Positions 1-9,299 of a stretch of 64,000 bases of DNA are shown here, piece after piece; position 1 is the stretch's first letter; each line of letters opens with the position of its first letter. The translations under genes and the position numbers were made by a program. Below the pieces are notes generated by a model, which saw nothing but the letters and a program-made list of their open reading frames with translations, made no database searches and was not told the origin of the DNA. The stretch is from Leucothrix pacifica (GTDB lineage: Bacteria > Pseudomonadota > Gammaproteobacteria > Thiotrichales > Thiotrichaceae), in NCBI RefSeq assembly GCF_003172875.1, contig NZ_QGKM01000036.1, positions 62,001 to 126,000 on the forward strand, given 5' to 3'.

Positions 1-457
1 GGAAGCCTTTAGCACCCTGAGCCGCAGAACCGTGACAGCTTGCGCAGTTGTTTGAGAACAAACGACTTGCAGTTCCCATCGCCTTTTCATTTTTTGCCAG
101 ATCAGTCAGTTCCAGATCCGCAAACTTTTCAAAAGCAACCTTTTGGCGATCAATCATATCCTCACGGGCTTCTTCAAACTGCGACATTTGCGTCCACTTC
201 AAAGCACCTTTGTAGTTACCTAGGCCCGGATACCAGTACAGGTAAATGATCGCCATACCAATGGTAATCACGAACAACCACAACCACCATTTAGGCAAAG
301 GATTATTATACTCCTGGAGTGTTTCATCCCAGACATGACCGGTGGTTGATTCTTCGTCTTTACCGTTCGACTGGCTGGTGGCAAACAACAACCACGCAAC
401 ACCGACAATATTTCCCACCACTAAAATGATGACATACCAACTCCAACCGTCAGTCAT
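1..457 (-). CDS. ccoP: cbb3-type cytochrome c oxidase subunit III (partial, C-terminus off window)
   Basis: This is the diheme c-type subunit that passes electrons to the CcoN catalytic subunit of the high-affinity cbb3 oxidase in the inner membrane. The reading frame starts at the ATG at 457 and runs off the left edge, so only about 152 N-terminal residues are visible. They show two hydrophobic segments (about residues 5-25 and 57-75) and a CASCH heme c attachment motif close to the edge. The start overlaps the end of ccoQ by 8 bp, which suggests translational coupling. The second heme motif would lie outside the window. Confidence 0.93.
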   Translation of the reverse strand, partial: MTDGWSWYVIILVVGNIVGVAWLLFATSQSNGKDEESTTGHVWDETLQEYNNPLPKWWLWLFVITIGMAIIYLYWYPGLGNYKGALKWTQMSQFEEAREDMIDRQKVAFEKFADLELTDLAKNEKAMGTASRLFSNNCASCHGSAAQGAKGF

Positions 458-614
458 GGCTAGTCTCCTTCTTTTCTGGTGCATTTTCATTCAGGGGCAT
501 CTGCGCCATCTCATCAAATGCTGCTTTGTTACGTTTGCTGTAAGCCCAGAACACGATTCCGAGGAATACAACGATCAAAATACCGGTCATTACACCGCTG
601 AAGGTTCCGCTCAT
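450..614 (-). CDS. ccoQ: cbb3-type cytochrome oxidase subunit IV (CcoQ)
   Basis: This is a 54-residue single-span membrane protein beginning MSGTFSGVMTGILIVVFLG, followed by WAYSKRNKAAFDEMA. It has the usual size and composition of CcoQ/FixQ, the small subunit that stabilises the cbb3 complex. It lies exactly between ccoO and ccoP. Its ATG overlaps the ccoO stop (ATGA) and its TGA overlaps the ccoP start, so the genes are tightly coupled. Confidence 0.88.
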   Translation of the reverse strand: MSGTFSGVMTGILIVVFLGIVFWAYSKRNKAAFDEMAQMPLNENAPEKKETSHD

Positions 615-1231
615 TTCTGATCCCTCCCGTTATTGGCAACACCCAGGAATTGCAGATATGCAATCAAGGCATCCATCTCTGTCACGCCCTTCACTTTCTC
701 AGCAGCACCATCAATCTGCTCCTGTGTGTAAGGATGTCCCAACATAGTGAGCACATTCATTTTGGTGGTGATCAGATCACCATCCAGCTCGCGCTCAGCT
801 AACCATGGGAAACCAGGCATGTTTGACTCTGGTACCAAGTCGCGTGGATTCATCAGGTGTAAGCGATGCCATTCATCCGTATAACGACCACCCACACGGG
901 CTAAGTCAGGGCCGGTACGCTTAGATCCCCACTGGAAAGGACGGTCATACACCGACTCACCCGCCACCGATGCAGGGCCATAACGCAAGCTCTCAGACAC
1001 AAATGGACGAACCATTTGTGAGTGACAGTTGTAGCAACCTTCTTTGACGTAAATATCACGACCAGCCAGTTCCACTGCAGGATAAGGCACTACCCCTTCA
1101 GCCGGCTCTGTGGTTTGTGCCTGATACATTAGCGGCACAATTTCCGCCATTCCCGCGACGCTGATGACCAGTGCAATCAACACACCCATCACGCCAACAT
1201 TGCGTTCTATAAAATCATGTTTAATCATCAT
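611..1231 (-). CDS. ccoO: cbb3-type cytochrome c oxidase subunit II
   Basis: This is the monoheme cytochrome c subunit of cbb3 oxidase, 206 residues, the normal length. It has one N-terminal membrane anchor (about residues 14-34) and a periplasmic domain. The heme c motif CYNCHSQMVRPF follows KEGC at about residue 65, and a distal Met in the SNMPGFPWL segment is a likely axial ligand. It starts on the TAATG overlap with the ccoN stop and ends overlapping ccoQ. Two consecutive Met codons at the start make the exact first residue uncertain by one codon. Confidence 0.95.
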   Translation of the reverse strand: MMIKHDFIERNVGVMGVLIALVISVAGMAEIVPLMYQAQTTEPAEGVVPYPAVELAGRDIYVKEGCYNCHSQMVRPFVSESLRYGPASVAGESVYDRPFQWGSKRTGPDLARVGGRYTDEWHRLHLMNPRDLVPESNMPGFPWLAERELDGDLITTKMNVLTMLGHPYTQEQIDGAAEKVKGVTEMDALIAYLQFLGVANNGRDQK

Positions 1232-2661
1232 TAAGCTCCTTGTGCCGCAACTGCAGGTGTTTTAATTGTGACCACTGCAGGTTCTACATCTTTGATTGTT
1301 TTCATCACGTTCCAAGCCATCAGGAACATACCGCCTAAGAACATCAGGCCGCCTAAGAAACGAACCACGTAGTACGGATAAGTCGCTTTAATACTTTCGA
1401 TGAAGGTGTAAGTCAGCGTGCCGTCATCGTTCACCGCGCGCCACATCAGACCTTGCATAACACCCGCAATCCACATCGCAGCGATGTATAGCAGCACACC
1501 AATTGTGGCCAGCCAGAAGTGCGTGTTAATCATGGAAGTACTATACATTTCAGTCTTGCCGTATAGCTTTGGAATCAAGGCATACAGTGAACCGATAACG
1601 ATAAATGCAACCCAACCCAATGCACCGGAATGTACGTGGCCGATTGTCCAGTCAGTGTAGTGAGATAATGCGTTAACAGTTTTGATAGACATCATCGGAC
1701 CTTCGAAGGTAGACATACCGTAGAAAGACAATGACACGATCATGAACTTCAGAATTGGATCGGACCGTAACTTATGCCAGGCCCCGGACAGGGTCATGAT
1801 TCCGTTGATCATGCCACCCCATGATGGCGCTAACAAAATCAGCGAGAACACCATTCCTAACGACTGTGCCCAATCTGGTAAAGCTGTGTAGTGAAGGTGG
1901 TGCGGGCCAGCCCACATGTAAATTGAAATGAGTGCCCAGAAGTGAACGACTGATAAACGGTAAGAGTAAACCGGACGATTCGCCTGCTTAGGAATGAAGT
2001 AGTACATCATGCCGAGGAAGGCCGCTGTCAGGAAGAAACCTACTGCGTTATGGCCGTACCACCACTGGCTCATAGCATCGACCGCACCTGAGAATACAGG
2101 GTAAGACTCTGTCAAACTCACCGGTACGGCCAGATTGTTTACGATATGCAGCACCGCAATGGTGATGATATAAGCCGCAAAGAACCAGTTCGCCACATAG
2201 ATATGTGAAACCTTGCGCTTTACGATAGTACCGAAGAAGACGATACCGTATGCCACCCACACGACAGTAATCAATATGTCGATTGGCCAAATTAACTCAG
2301 CGTATTCTTTAGACTGAGTAAATCCCAACGGCAGCGTAACTGCAGCCAGAACGATCACCAGTGTCCATCCCCAAAAGGTGAATGCAGCCAATTTGGGCGC
2401 AAACAGGGGAACCTGACAGGTACGCTGTACCACGTAATAGGAGGTAGCAAACAACGCACTTCCCCCAAACGCAAAAATAACCGCGTTGGTGTGAAGCGGT
2501 CTTAATCGGCTGAACGTCAGAAATGAGACATCGAAATTCAGGGCGGGCCACGCTAACTGCGCGGCGATTATGACGCCAACTAACATCCCGACTATTCCCC
2601 ATAACACGGTAATAATCGAGAATTGGCGCACTACTTTGTCATTGTAGGCTTGTTCACTCAT
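1231..2661 (-). CDS. ccoN: cbb3-type cytochrome c oxidase subunit I
   Basis: This is the catalytic heme-copper subunit, about 476 residues with some 12 membrane segments. It reduces O2 to water at very low oxygen tension and pumps protons. Visible features are the heme b ligand region around [16 protein letters not shown], the binuclear-centre motif [25 protein letters not shown], and [13 protein letters not shown] chose the ATG at 2661 because a GGAGC ribosome binding site lies just upstream and the family starts near MSEQ. A longer frame reaching 2712 would add 17 unlikely residues. It is first in the ccoNOQP operon. Confidence 0.95.
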   Translation of the reverse strand: MSEQAYNDKVVRQFSIITVLWGIVGMLVGVIIAAQLAWPALNFDVSFLTFSRLRPLHTNAVIFAFGGSALFATSYYVVQRTCQVPLFAPKLAAFTFWGWTLVIVLAAVTLPLGFTQSKEYAELIWPIDILITVVWVAYGIVFFGTIVKRKVSHIYVANWFFAAYIITIAVLHIVNNLAVPVSLTESYPVFSGAVDAMSQWWYGHNAVGFFLTAAFLGMMYYFIPKQANRPVYSYRLSVVHFWALISIYMWAGPHHLHYTALPDWAQSLGMVFSLILLAPSWGGMINGIMTLSGAWHKLRSDPILKFMIVSLSFYGMSTFEGPMMSIKTVNALSHYTDWTIGHVHSGALGWVAFIVIGSLYALIPKLYGKTEMYSTSMINTHFWLATIGVLLYIAAMWIAGVMQGLMWRAVNDDGTLTYTFIESIKATYPYYVVRFLGGLMFLGGMFLMAWNVMKTIKDVEPAVVTIKTPAVAAQGA

Positions 2662-2732
2662 GCATCGCTCCTTTCGCAAGCACCATAGATAAGATGTTTT
2701 GCGAATTATCAATGACAGTTGATTTTGAGGCT

Positions 2733-2746
2733 TTGACGTAGGTCAA
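2733..2746. promoter_or_regulatory. FNR/ANR-like binding site upstream of ccoN
   Basis: The palindrome TTGACGTAGGTCAA matches the FNR-family half-site spacing (TTGAY-N4-RTCAA) and sits about 70 bp upstream of the ccoN start. cbb3 operons are commonly activated by FNR/ANR under microaerobic conditions, so this placement is biologically sensible. It deviates from the consensus in the inner bases, with C and G in place of T and A. No promoter start site was determined. Confidence 0.55.
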
Positions 2747-2961
2747 GTGACAGAGTGTTAATGATTTGTGGGTTAAAACTTCAGACGGCGGGATTTCTGG
2801 AAGTTATTGCGCTTGAAAACACTACGCAAAGTAACTTCCTGAAATCCCTGAATGAGGTGGAAGCACCAATTCCCTTTTGCGAAATATAGCTAATGGTTCC
2901 ATCCGATAGTGCGACGCGTTAGAATTCGTACTTTGAACAGTTTCAACGGAGCAATTGCGAG

Positions 2962-3681
2962 ATGGGAAGAGCGTATCAAAACCGCAAAGAGTCCATGGCT
3001 AAAACATCAGACATGAAAGCCAAGGTCTATAGTAAGTACGGACGTGAGATTTACGTTTGTGCCAAAGCCGGCGGTGTTGACCCTGAAGGCAACCTTGCAC
3101 TGCGTAGCTTGATTGATCGTGCCAAGAAGGATCAGGTTCCTTCTCACGTTATTGAGAAAGGTATCGAGAAAGCCAAAGGTGGTGGTGGTGAGGATTACTC
3201 CCCTGCTCGCTATGAAGGATATGGCCCCGGTAAGTGTATGGCGATTGTTGAATGCCTGACGGATAATCCGAATCGTACGTTTGGAGATGTTCGTGTCTGC
3301 TTTACTAAGACTAATAGTAAGATTGGAACTCAGGGTTCAGTTGCTCATATGTTCGATCACCTTGCCATTTTCATGTTTGCCGGTGATGACGAAGAAGCAA
3401 TTCTGGATGCGCTGATGGAAGCGGATGTGGATGTGACTGATATTGAGAATGAAGACGGCAAGATCACTGTTTTTGCACCGAATGATGAATACGGTAAAGC
3501 GCGTGCTGCAATCGTCGCTGCTGTCCCGGATGTTGATTTTGATGTGGATGAGATTCAGTTTATTCCACAGAACACAACGCCAATTACCGATGAAGAAGAT
3601 TTGGCGATGTTTGAGAAGTTTTTAGATATGCTGAATGATCTGGATGATGTTCAGAATGTTTATCATAATGCGGAAGTTTGA
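2962..3681 (+). CDS. YebC/PmpR-family protein (YeeN type)
   Basis: This is a 239-residue member of the YebC/TACO1 family. Members act as transcriptional regulators or as factors that relieve ribosome stalling. It starts [11 protein letters not shown], close to the E. coli YeeN subgroup. Conserved blocks include [38 protein letters not shown] and [20 protein letters not shown]. Acidic stretches near the C-terminus and the ending [10 protein letters not shown] also fit YeeN. It stands alone, divergent from ccoN. Confidence 0.88.
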   Translation: MGRAYQNRKESMAKTSDMKAKVYSKYGREIYVCAKAGGVDPEGNLALRSLIDRAKKDQVPSHVIEKGIEKAKGGGGEDYSPARYEGYGPGKCMAIVECLTDNPNRTFGDVRVCFTKTNSKIGTQGSVAHMFDHLAIFMFAGDDEEAILDALMEADVDVTDIENEDGKITVFAPNDEYGKARAAIVAAVPDVDFDVDEIQFIPQNTTPITDEEDLAMFEKFLDMLNDLDDVQNVYHNAEV

Positions 3682-3714
3682 GCGCAAGGCTTAACCGCAA
3701 AGCTTAGAATATTG

Positions 3715-3745
3715 ACGGGCAGGCTTGGAAATTCCATCTGCCCGT
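3715..3745. terminator. inverted repeat, possible terminator between convergent genes
   Basis: A perfect 8-bp stem (ACGGGCAG / CTGCCCGT) with a 15-nt loop lies between the convergent YebC-family and HTH genes. It is followed by a mixed rather than pure T tract, so it is a weak intrinsic terminator at best. Confidence 0.4.
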
Positions 3746-3775
3746 TGCTTAGATTTCTACACGAAACTCGATTTT

Positions 3776-4123
3776 TTACCCGCCCAAGTTTGACTCGATG
3801 ATTTTATTAACGCCGTGACCAGGATTGGCCGCTTTGGTAATTTTCACCAAGTCGTATCTGGAGAGAATTTTTAGATCATTATTCAGGCTTGCAGGGCTTC
3901 TATGCATCGCAACCATTAGATCTGAAAAAATCACCTTTTCTTGTTTCCGTAAGTACTTCACCAAATTGGTTCTTTCTGGCTTAAGTATGAGCATAAGGTC
4001 TTTAGGGTCAACCCAAATTGTTTTCTTAGGGGTTACTCTCTTACCTTGATCTATTTCTTTAGCGGTTTCTTTAGCAGAAGCAAAGAAGTCCGACAGTCCA
4101 CCTGACTTAATTTCTATACTCAT
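3776..4123 (-). CDS. HTH protein of the HVO_A0114/TumA antitoxin-like type
   Basis: This is a small 115-residue DNA-binding protein. Residues 50-105 form a winged-helix unit (KYLRKQEKVIFSDLMVAMHR, then ASLNNDLKILSRYDLVKI). The layout matches HVO_A0114-family regulators, which serve as antitoxins (TumA) for DUF6516-type toxins (TumE). Its ATG overlaps a TGA (ATGA) that closes a short upstream coding remnant, the arrangement expected if a toxin gene once preceded it. The antitoxin role is inferred; the HTH fold is fairly clear. Confidence 0.6.
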   Translation of the reverse strand: MSIEIKSGGLSDFFASAKETAKEIDQGKRVTPKKTIWVDPKDLMLILKPERTNLVKYLRKQEKVIFSDLMVAMHRSPASLNNDLKILSRYDLVKITKAANPGHGVNKIIESNLGG

Positions 4124-4188
4124 TGTATGTACTCCTCAATTGCCGCTTCGAAGCGTTCTAAAATATCTTCATAACTACTGTTTTGCAA
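4120..4188 (-). pseudogene. possible 3' remnant of a toxin gene preceding the HTH antitoxin
   Basis: On the minus strand a frame of 22 codons reads LQNSSYEDILERFEAAIEEY-IQ and then a TGA that overlaps the ATG of the downstream HTH gene by ATGA. An in-frame stop lies immediately upstream, and the only possible start is a TTG. The acidic helix and the tight coupling suggest the tail of a deleted toxin partner. No full toxin domain remains, so this is inference from context. Confidence 0.3.
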
Positions 4189-4307
4189 TCATGCCTGTCA
4201 CTGAGAGCTCTCATCATTTATACCCCTAATATTCTTAGTGTCTGACGTCGAATCCAAACAAAGACGTATATACTGTCAGGTAAAGAATCACACAAAGGAA
4301 TATCAAA

Positions 4308-4793
4308 ATGATCAAGAAAGCATATTTGGCTGGTGGCTGTTTTTGGGGCTTAGAAGATCTATTTCGCCAACAACAAGGCGTGATCAACACCGAAGTTGGC
4401 TATACCGGCGGAAGCGTTCCCAATCCAACTTACCGCAACCACGAAGGCCATGCCGAGGCAATGTTGATTGAGTATGATGATGCGGTCATCAGCTATCGTC
4501 AGCTACTGGAATATTTCTTCCGTGTTCACAACCCGACAACACTAAACCGTCAAGGTAATGACATTGGCTCATCGTATCGCTCTGCTATTTTCTACCAAAA
4601 TGAAGAGGAAAAAGCAGAGGCAGAGGACTTTATTAAGTTTGTCGATGAGTCTGGAAAATGGCCAAATCCGGTTGTTACCACACTAGAACCACTGGATGTT
4701 TTTTATGATGCAGAAGATTATCATCAGGATTATTTGGTGAAAAATCCGGGTGGTTACACCTGCCATGTCGAATACTTTAAGTCGTATGACTAA
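4308..4793 (+). CDS. msrA: peptide-methionine (S)-S-oxide reductase
   Basis: MsrA reduces the S-epimer of methionine sulfoxide in proteins and repairs oxidative damage in the cytoplasm. The 161-residue protein carries the catalytic GCFWG motif at residues 10-14, followed by YTGG and the GHAEA block. Later family signatures are [14 protein letters not shown] and the YHQDYL segment. The start at 4308 gives the usual short form without a signal peptide. It is a single gene with about 110 bp free on its 3' side. Confidence 0.95.
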   Translation: MIKKAYLAGGCFWGLEDLFRQQQGVINTEVGYTGGSVPNPTYRNHEGHAEAMLIEYDDAVISYRQLLEYFFRVHNPTTLNRQGNDIGSSYRSAIFYQNEEEKAEAEDFIKFVDESGKWPNPVVTTLEPLDVFYDAEDYHQDYLVKNPGGYTCHVEYFKSYD

Positions 4794-4906
4794 ACCGACA
4801 CAATGAAGGTGATTAGATAGCATTTAAGGCTATTTGCAACCTAATGACCGAAACTAAATCGTGAGAGAATCGTCAACTATATAGACAATCAAAACGGGGA
4901 CAAACA

Positions 4907-5680
4907 ATGAAAATGATAAATCTCGGAAAAGCCAGCATCTACCTAATTTGCACCAGCCTTCTCACGGCCTGCGGCGCCAGCAATATAAGCTCCAGCCCAA
5001 ATACAAATAAGCCAGAGACTCCAAGGCCAATGACTGTAAATACTGAAAAATTACTCAACACCATGATTTGGCAACTCGCTAGCATTAGAAATAGTGCTGG
5101 AATCACCTCGACTATGCTCAACTCCGGTGATGCTGCTAGCCGTTACCAAATCACCATAAACAATGATCGCATCTTCATTACTGGCGGTTGTAATAATATG
5201 AGTGGGAGCTTCTCACGTGGTGCGGATAATAGCTTATCAGTCGGCCCGATGATGGGCACTAAACGAGCCTGCACGGGCACTTTGATGCAATCAGATGCTG
5301 AAGTCAGTGATTATTTGAGCCGCGTTACAAGTTACTCCATCAACAATCAAACACTAACGCTGAAAACAGAGAATGGACAGCAGTTGAATTTTTCAGGTTC
5401 ACCAACGGATGAGGCGAAGTACGGTTCAAAAGGTGTGCGCAAGTTTATCGAGCTGAATAGCACAGCCAAAGGCATTGAATGGCGTGAAGTCAAATACGAC
5501 AGTCGCTGGATTCGCATAAAAGACGATGCGCCTTGGCAGTCAAATTTTCCGGGGATTCAGGGTTTTACCCCGAAGATGAATATGCACTATATCGTGCGAC
5601 TGCATGAATACATTGCCCCGAAGACTAAGAAAGCCGTCTGGGTCAAAGACATGGTGACTACCAGCGGGATTTTGCGCTAG
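4907..5680 (+). CDS. META-domain lipoprotein with C-terminal DUF4377-like domain
   Basis: This is a predicted outer-membrane or periplasmic lipoprotein of 257 residues. The lipobox LLTAC gives a lipidated Cys at residue 22. Residues 45-165 form a META/HslJ-like domain, seen in MIWQLASIRN, FITGGCNNMSGSF and VGPMMGTKRAC. Residues 175-257 resemble DUF4377, a domain often found next to META domains (ELNSTAKGIEWREVKYDSRW, then HEYIAPKTKKAVWVKDMV). HslJ proteins are linked to heat shock and novobiocin tolerance, but no function can be assigned here. Confidence 0.75.
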   Translation: MKMINLGKASIYLICTSLLTACGASNISSSPNTNKPETPRPMTVNTEKLLNTMIWQLASIRNSAGITSTMLNSGDAASRYQITINNDRIFITGGCNNMSGSFSRGADNSLSVGPMMGTKRACTGTLMQSDAEVSDYLSRVTSYSINNQTLTLKTENGQQLNFSGSPTDEAKYGSKGVRKFIELNSTAKGIEWREVKYDSRWIRIKDDAPWQSNFPGIQGFTPKMNMHYIVRLHEYIAPKTKKAVWVKDMVTTSGILR

Positions 5681-5689
5681 TTAATGCAA

Positions 5690-6736
5690 TTAAACCACGC
5701 GCCATAGTAGCGGGAATTTAGGGTCAAATATCGTCATTTGGCCGCCTGCTACAGCTAATTTCTCAGAAATATCTAAGGCCTCAGACTGCTTTTCCAGCGT
5801 CATGGACGACTCGTTTAAAGGCTTACCATAAAAAGCTGGGCCATTGAGTGAGGTAAATTTTTCAAGGTTTTCCAGCTTGCCTGCATTTTCAAACACATGT
5901 GCGAGCACCGACATGGTCACGGATACATTGAAAATTCCGGCACAACCACATGCGCTCTCTTTTGCGCCATCCAAGTGCGGTGCTGAGTCAGTGCCTAAGA
6001 AAAAGCGTGGGTCACCAGACGTTGCTGCTTCAACCAAAGCCTGACGGTGTGTTTCGCGCTTAGCTACGGGCAAACAGTAATAATGCGGCTGAATACCCCC
6101 TACTAACATAGCGTTACGGTTAATCGTCAGGTGATGTGGGGTAATCGTCGCGGCAACATGACTGTCGCAGGACTTCACAAACTCCACCCCATCCGCGGTG
6201 GTGATGTGCTCCATCACGATTTTCAGTTCCGGAAACTGCTTGCGCACGCCCTTTAATGTTCGTTCGATAAACACTGCTTCACGATCAAAGATATCAATCT
6301 CGGCATCAACCACTTCGCCGTGGACCAACAGCGGCATGCCAATTTCCTGCATCGCTTCCAGTACCGGATAGACCGCTTCGATGTTCTTAACGCCTGCATC
6401 GGAATTCGTTGTCGCACCGGCTGGATAAAGCTTTAATGCCGTAACATCACCACTCGCAAAACCAGCCTTCACATCCGCCGGATCAGTTTGTTCAGTCAGA
6501 TATAAAGTCATCAGTGGCTGAAAGCTGCTACCTTCAGGCAACGCTTGTTGAATACTCTCACGATAAGCAATAGCTTGCTCAGTGCGCACTACTGGTGGTA
6601 CTAAATTAGGCATAATAATAGCACGACCAAAGTGCGCTGATGTGTATGGTGCAACCGCTTCCAACATCTCGCCATCCCGTAAATGTAAGTGCCAATCGTC
6701 TGGTGTGCGCAGTGTGATTTGCGTGGAAGTGCTCAT
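5690..6736 (-). CDS. pyrC: dihydroorotase
   Basis: This zinc enzyme closes carbamoyl-aspartate to dihydroorotate in pyrimidine synthesis. The 348-residue protein fits the PyrC homodimer type of E. coli. It shows the metal-binding HLHLRDG motif near residue 17 and the lysine that becomes carboxylated in [16 protein letters not shown]. Histidines lie in LVHGEV and VMEHITT, and the metal-binding Asp in LGTDSAPH. It converges on the META lipoprotein gene with only 9 bp between stops. Confidence 0.96.
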   Translation of the reverse strand: MSTSTQITLRTPDDWHLHLRDGEMLEAVAPYTSAHFGRAIIMPNLVPPVVRTEQAIAYRESIQQALPEGSSFQPLMTLYLTEQTDPADVKAGFASGDVTALKLYPAGATTNSDAGVKNIEAVYPVLEAMQEIGMPLLVHGEVVDAEIDIFDREAVFIERTLKGVRKQFPELKIVMEHITTADGVEFVKSCDSHVAATITPHHLTINRNAMLVGGIQPHYYCLPVAKRETHRQALVEAATSGDPRFFLGTDSAPHLDGAKESACGCAGIFNVSVTMSVLAHVFENAGKLENLEKFTSLNGPAFYGKPLNESSMTLEKQSEALDISEKLAVAGGQMTIFDPKFPLLWRVV

Positions 6737-6935
6737 ACATTTACCTTTTGAATTTGCAAGATTTTAAAGCGGCTTAGCATAGCACCTTGATTTGCCATCG
6801 CAAGTCACTGACGTGAAAAGTCTCAAGTAAACTATTTGTCCCTGCAGCGGGACAAAAGCTAAACCATCACAACAGCATTCTCGATTACAATCAGAGTCAT
6901 ACTTGAAACAACTAACGTGACAGCAGGCTTAGTAC

Positions 6936-8321
6936 ATGCAATATATTGAAAATAAAACCTTCGACGAAATTGTTGTCGGGGACAGTGCTTCTCTTAGCCG
7001 TACGCTCAACAAGCAGGATATCGAATTATTTGCTTTAGCCTCCGGTGATGTTAATCCGGCACATATTGATCCGGACTATGCCAAAACCAGTATGTTCCAC
7101 GTAGTCATCGCGCATGGCATGTGGGGCGGCGCTCTTGTTTCCGCTGTTCTTGGCACACAATTACCGGGGCCTGGCACTATTTACCTGAATCAATCCCTGA
7201 GTTTTCGCGGGCCGGTTAAGCTGGGAGATACGGTGACTGTCAGTGTGACTGTGACGGAAAAGACCCCGGAGAAAAAACGTTTATTACTGGATTGCTTATG
7301 CGTCAATCAGGCGGGTAAAACCGTCACCAAGGGGGTTGCTGAGGTCATTGCTCCGACTGAAAAAGTCAGACGCCCACGCACTCTACTACCGGATGTGGTC
7401 TTTGAAGGACGAGGGGCGCGATTTAAAGAAATGTTAGAGCGCACCCGAGGTATGCAGGCCATTCGTACCGCCGTGGTTCACCCTTGCGATGAAGCATCAT
7501 TAACTGGCGCGATGGATGCGTATGCTGAAGATTTAATTGTGCCAGTTTTAGTCGGACCTAAAGGCAAAATTGAAACTGCTGCGAGAGCTGCCGGAATCTC
7601 GCTAGATGGAGTCGAGATTGTCGATGTACCACATAGTCACGCTGCTGCCGAAACAGCTGTAGAACTCGTCAGCCAAGAAAAAGCGGATGCACTCATGAAA
7701 GGAGCACTGCATACGGATGAACTGATGAGCGCAGTCCTGAATAAGCAAGCAGGCCTGCGAACGGAGCGTCGCCTTAGCCACATCTACGTAATGGATGCAC
7801 CACATTACTCCAAGCCACTCTTAATCACCGATGCAGCCATCAATATACGACCGGATCTGGCCTGCAAACGGGATATCGTGCAAAACGCAATTGATTTGGC
7901 TATCGCACTGCAAATCAACACACCCAAGGTTGCCCTACTTAGCGCAGTGGAAACAATCAACGCCAGTATTCCCAGCACCTTAGACGCTGCCGCGCTGTGT
8001 AAAATGGCTGACCGCGGACAAATTAGCGGAGCTGTGTTGGATGGCCCGCTGGCATTTGATAATGCTATTTCCACAGAAGCAGCCGATATCAAAGGCATCG
8101 TGTCACCCGTTGCTGGTGATGCTGATATTTTGCTGGCACCGGATCTGGAAGCTGGCAATATGATGGCTAAGCAATTGATGTATTTGGCAGGTGCGGATGC
8201 TGCAGGCTTAGTACTGGGCGCACGAGTGCCGATTATTCTCACCAGTCGTGCAGATGATGCCTTAACCCGACTAGCATCCGCGACACTGGCCCAGCTGTAT
8301 GTGAATCAACAGCGGCAGTAA
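6936..8321 (+). CDS. bifunctional enoyl-CoA hydratase / phosphate acyltransferase (MaoC-Pta fusion)
   Basis: This 461-residue fusion has an N-terminal MaoC hot-dog domain (residues 1-150, hydratase signature in LASGDVNPAHIDPDYA with the catalytic Asp/His pair and an AHGMWGG block). A phosphate acetyl/butyryltransferase domain follows (about 165-455, with ADALMKGALHTDELM and VLDGPLAFDNAIS). Related fusions are annotated as enoyl-CoA hydratase/phosphate acetyltransferase and are thought to interconvert acyl-CoA and acyl-phosphate. It is divergent from pyrC and converges on fabI. The actual substrate is unknown. Confidence 0.85.
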   Translation: MQYIENKTFDEIVVGDSASLSRTLNKQDIELFALASGDVNPAHIDPDYAKTSMFHVVIAHGMWGGALVSAVLGTQLPGPGTIYLNQSLSFRGPVKLGDTVTVSVTVTEKTPEKKRLLLDCLCVNQAGKTVTKGVAEVIAPTEKVRRPRTLLPDVVFEGRGARFKEMLERTRGMQAIRTAVVHPCDEASLTGAMDAYAEDLIVPVLVGPKGKIETAARAAGISLDGVEIVDVPHSHAAAETAVELVSQEKADALMKGALHTDELMSAVLNKQAGLRTERRLSHIYVMDAPHYSKPLLITDAAINIRPDLACKRDIVQNAIDLAIALQINTPKVALLSAVETINASIPSTLDAAALCKMADRGQISGAVLDGPLAFDNAISTEAADIKGIVSPVAGDADILLAPDLEAGNMMAKQLMYLAGADAAGLVLGARVPIILTSRADDALTRLASATLAQLYVNQQRQ

Positions 8322-8373
8322 ACACTGCCTACGCCCAACTTCACATTAAGCTGAAGTCAAACAAAAAACAGCA

Positions 8374-8429
8374 GACATCACGACATCACGACATCACGAC
8401 ATCACGACATCACGACATCACGACATCAC
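8374..8429. repeat. seven perfect tandem copies of the octamer GACATCAC
   Basis: Seven identical 8-bp units sit in the convergent gap between the MaoC-Pta gene and fabI. The repeat runs through the fabI stop codon and its last codons. Read on the minus strand, the first unit supplies the end of the protein (Val-Met-Ser-stop), so copy-number change would mostly leave the protein intact. Confidence 0.95.
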
Positions 8430-9182
8430 ATGATAGCCTGCATCGACGTAAGCAATATTGCCAGTGACACTCTTCATCTGATCACTGGCAAGCCCCACCG
8501 CCATATTGCCCACATCCTCAATCGTCACTAAACGACGTTGCGGCGCGCGATTTCTGGCTTCATCAATCAACTCATCAAAATGATTAATCCCCGAAGCAGC
8601 CCGCGTACTCAATGGCCCCGGCGATAACGCATTAACCCGAATATCCTTGTGCCCAAGTTCAGCGGCCAGGTATCGGGTTGTACCTTCCAGCGCAGATTTT
8701 ACTGGTCCCATAAGGTTGTAGTGATCAACCACTTTCTCGGCACCGTAATAACTGACAGTTAACAAAGCACCGCCCTGCTTCATTAAAGGCTCTGCACGAC
8801 GCGCCATTTCAATAAAGGAATACACCGAGACATTCATCGCCTGCAAAAAACCGGCCCTCGAGCAATCGGTAATACGACCATGTAAATCGTCTCTTGGCGC
8901 AAAAGCTATCGAGTGCAACACAAAATCCAGCTTGCCCCAATCAGCTTCAATTTTCTGAAATACCGCGTCTAGCTCACCCTCTTTTTCCACGTCACACGGC
9001 ATAATGATCGGTGAATCCAGCCCTTCACCCAGTGGCCTGACGTAAGGTTCTGCCTTCTCATTCACATAAGTAATCGCAATCTCTGCACCGGCATCATGAA
9101 ACGCTTTCGCACAGCCATAAGCAATGGAGTGCCGGTTCGCAATGCCAACGACTAAACCTTTCTTTCCTTCTAGCAAATTCAT
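8418..9182 (-). CDS. fabI: enoyl-[acyl-carrier-protein] reductase (NADH), type I
   Basis: FabI reduces the trans-2-enoyl-ACP double bond in the last step of each fatty-acid elongation cycle and is the triclosan target. The 254-residue short-chain dehydrogenase fold shows the GIANRHSIAYGCAKAF cofactor motif and CDVEKEGEL. The catalytic Tyr/Lys pair is in HYNLMGPVKSALEG, and VNALSPGPLSTRAASGI is also typical. The C-terminus GYHVMS is encoded by the start of the octamer tandem repeat. It is a single-gene unit convergent with the MaoC-Pta gene. Confidence 0.95.
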   Translation of the reverse strand: MNLLEGKKGLVVGIANRHSIAYGCAKAFHDAGAEIAITYVNEKAEPYVRPLGEGLDSPIIMPCDVEKEGELDAVFQKIEADWGKLDFVLHSIAFAPRDDLHGRITDCSRAGFLQAMNVSVYSFIEMARRAEPLMKQGGALLTVSYYGAEKVVDHYNLMGPVKSALEGTTRYLAAELGHKDIRVNALSPGPLSTRAASGINHFDELIDEARNRAPQRRLVTIEDVGNMAVGLASDQMKSVTGNIAYVDAGYHVMS

Positions 9183-9299
9183 TATCGTTCTCCGGAGATA
9201 TCTCTGACTTAGCGATTATATTGCACCGCACAAAGAATCATCGTCAAGTTGCTCAGCTGATCATCGGGGTGAAATTATTTTGCGGACATATCCCATAAT

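Noticed and set aside
7805-8242. Antisense frame in the MaoC-Pta gene
   Set aside because: Ala/Ser/Ile-rich low-complexity translation opposite a clear enzyme domain; no start signal.
8374-8429. Possible CRISPR-like array
   Set aside because: The octamers are directly contiguous with no spacers, so it is a simple tandem repeat.
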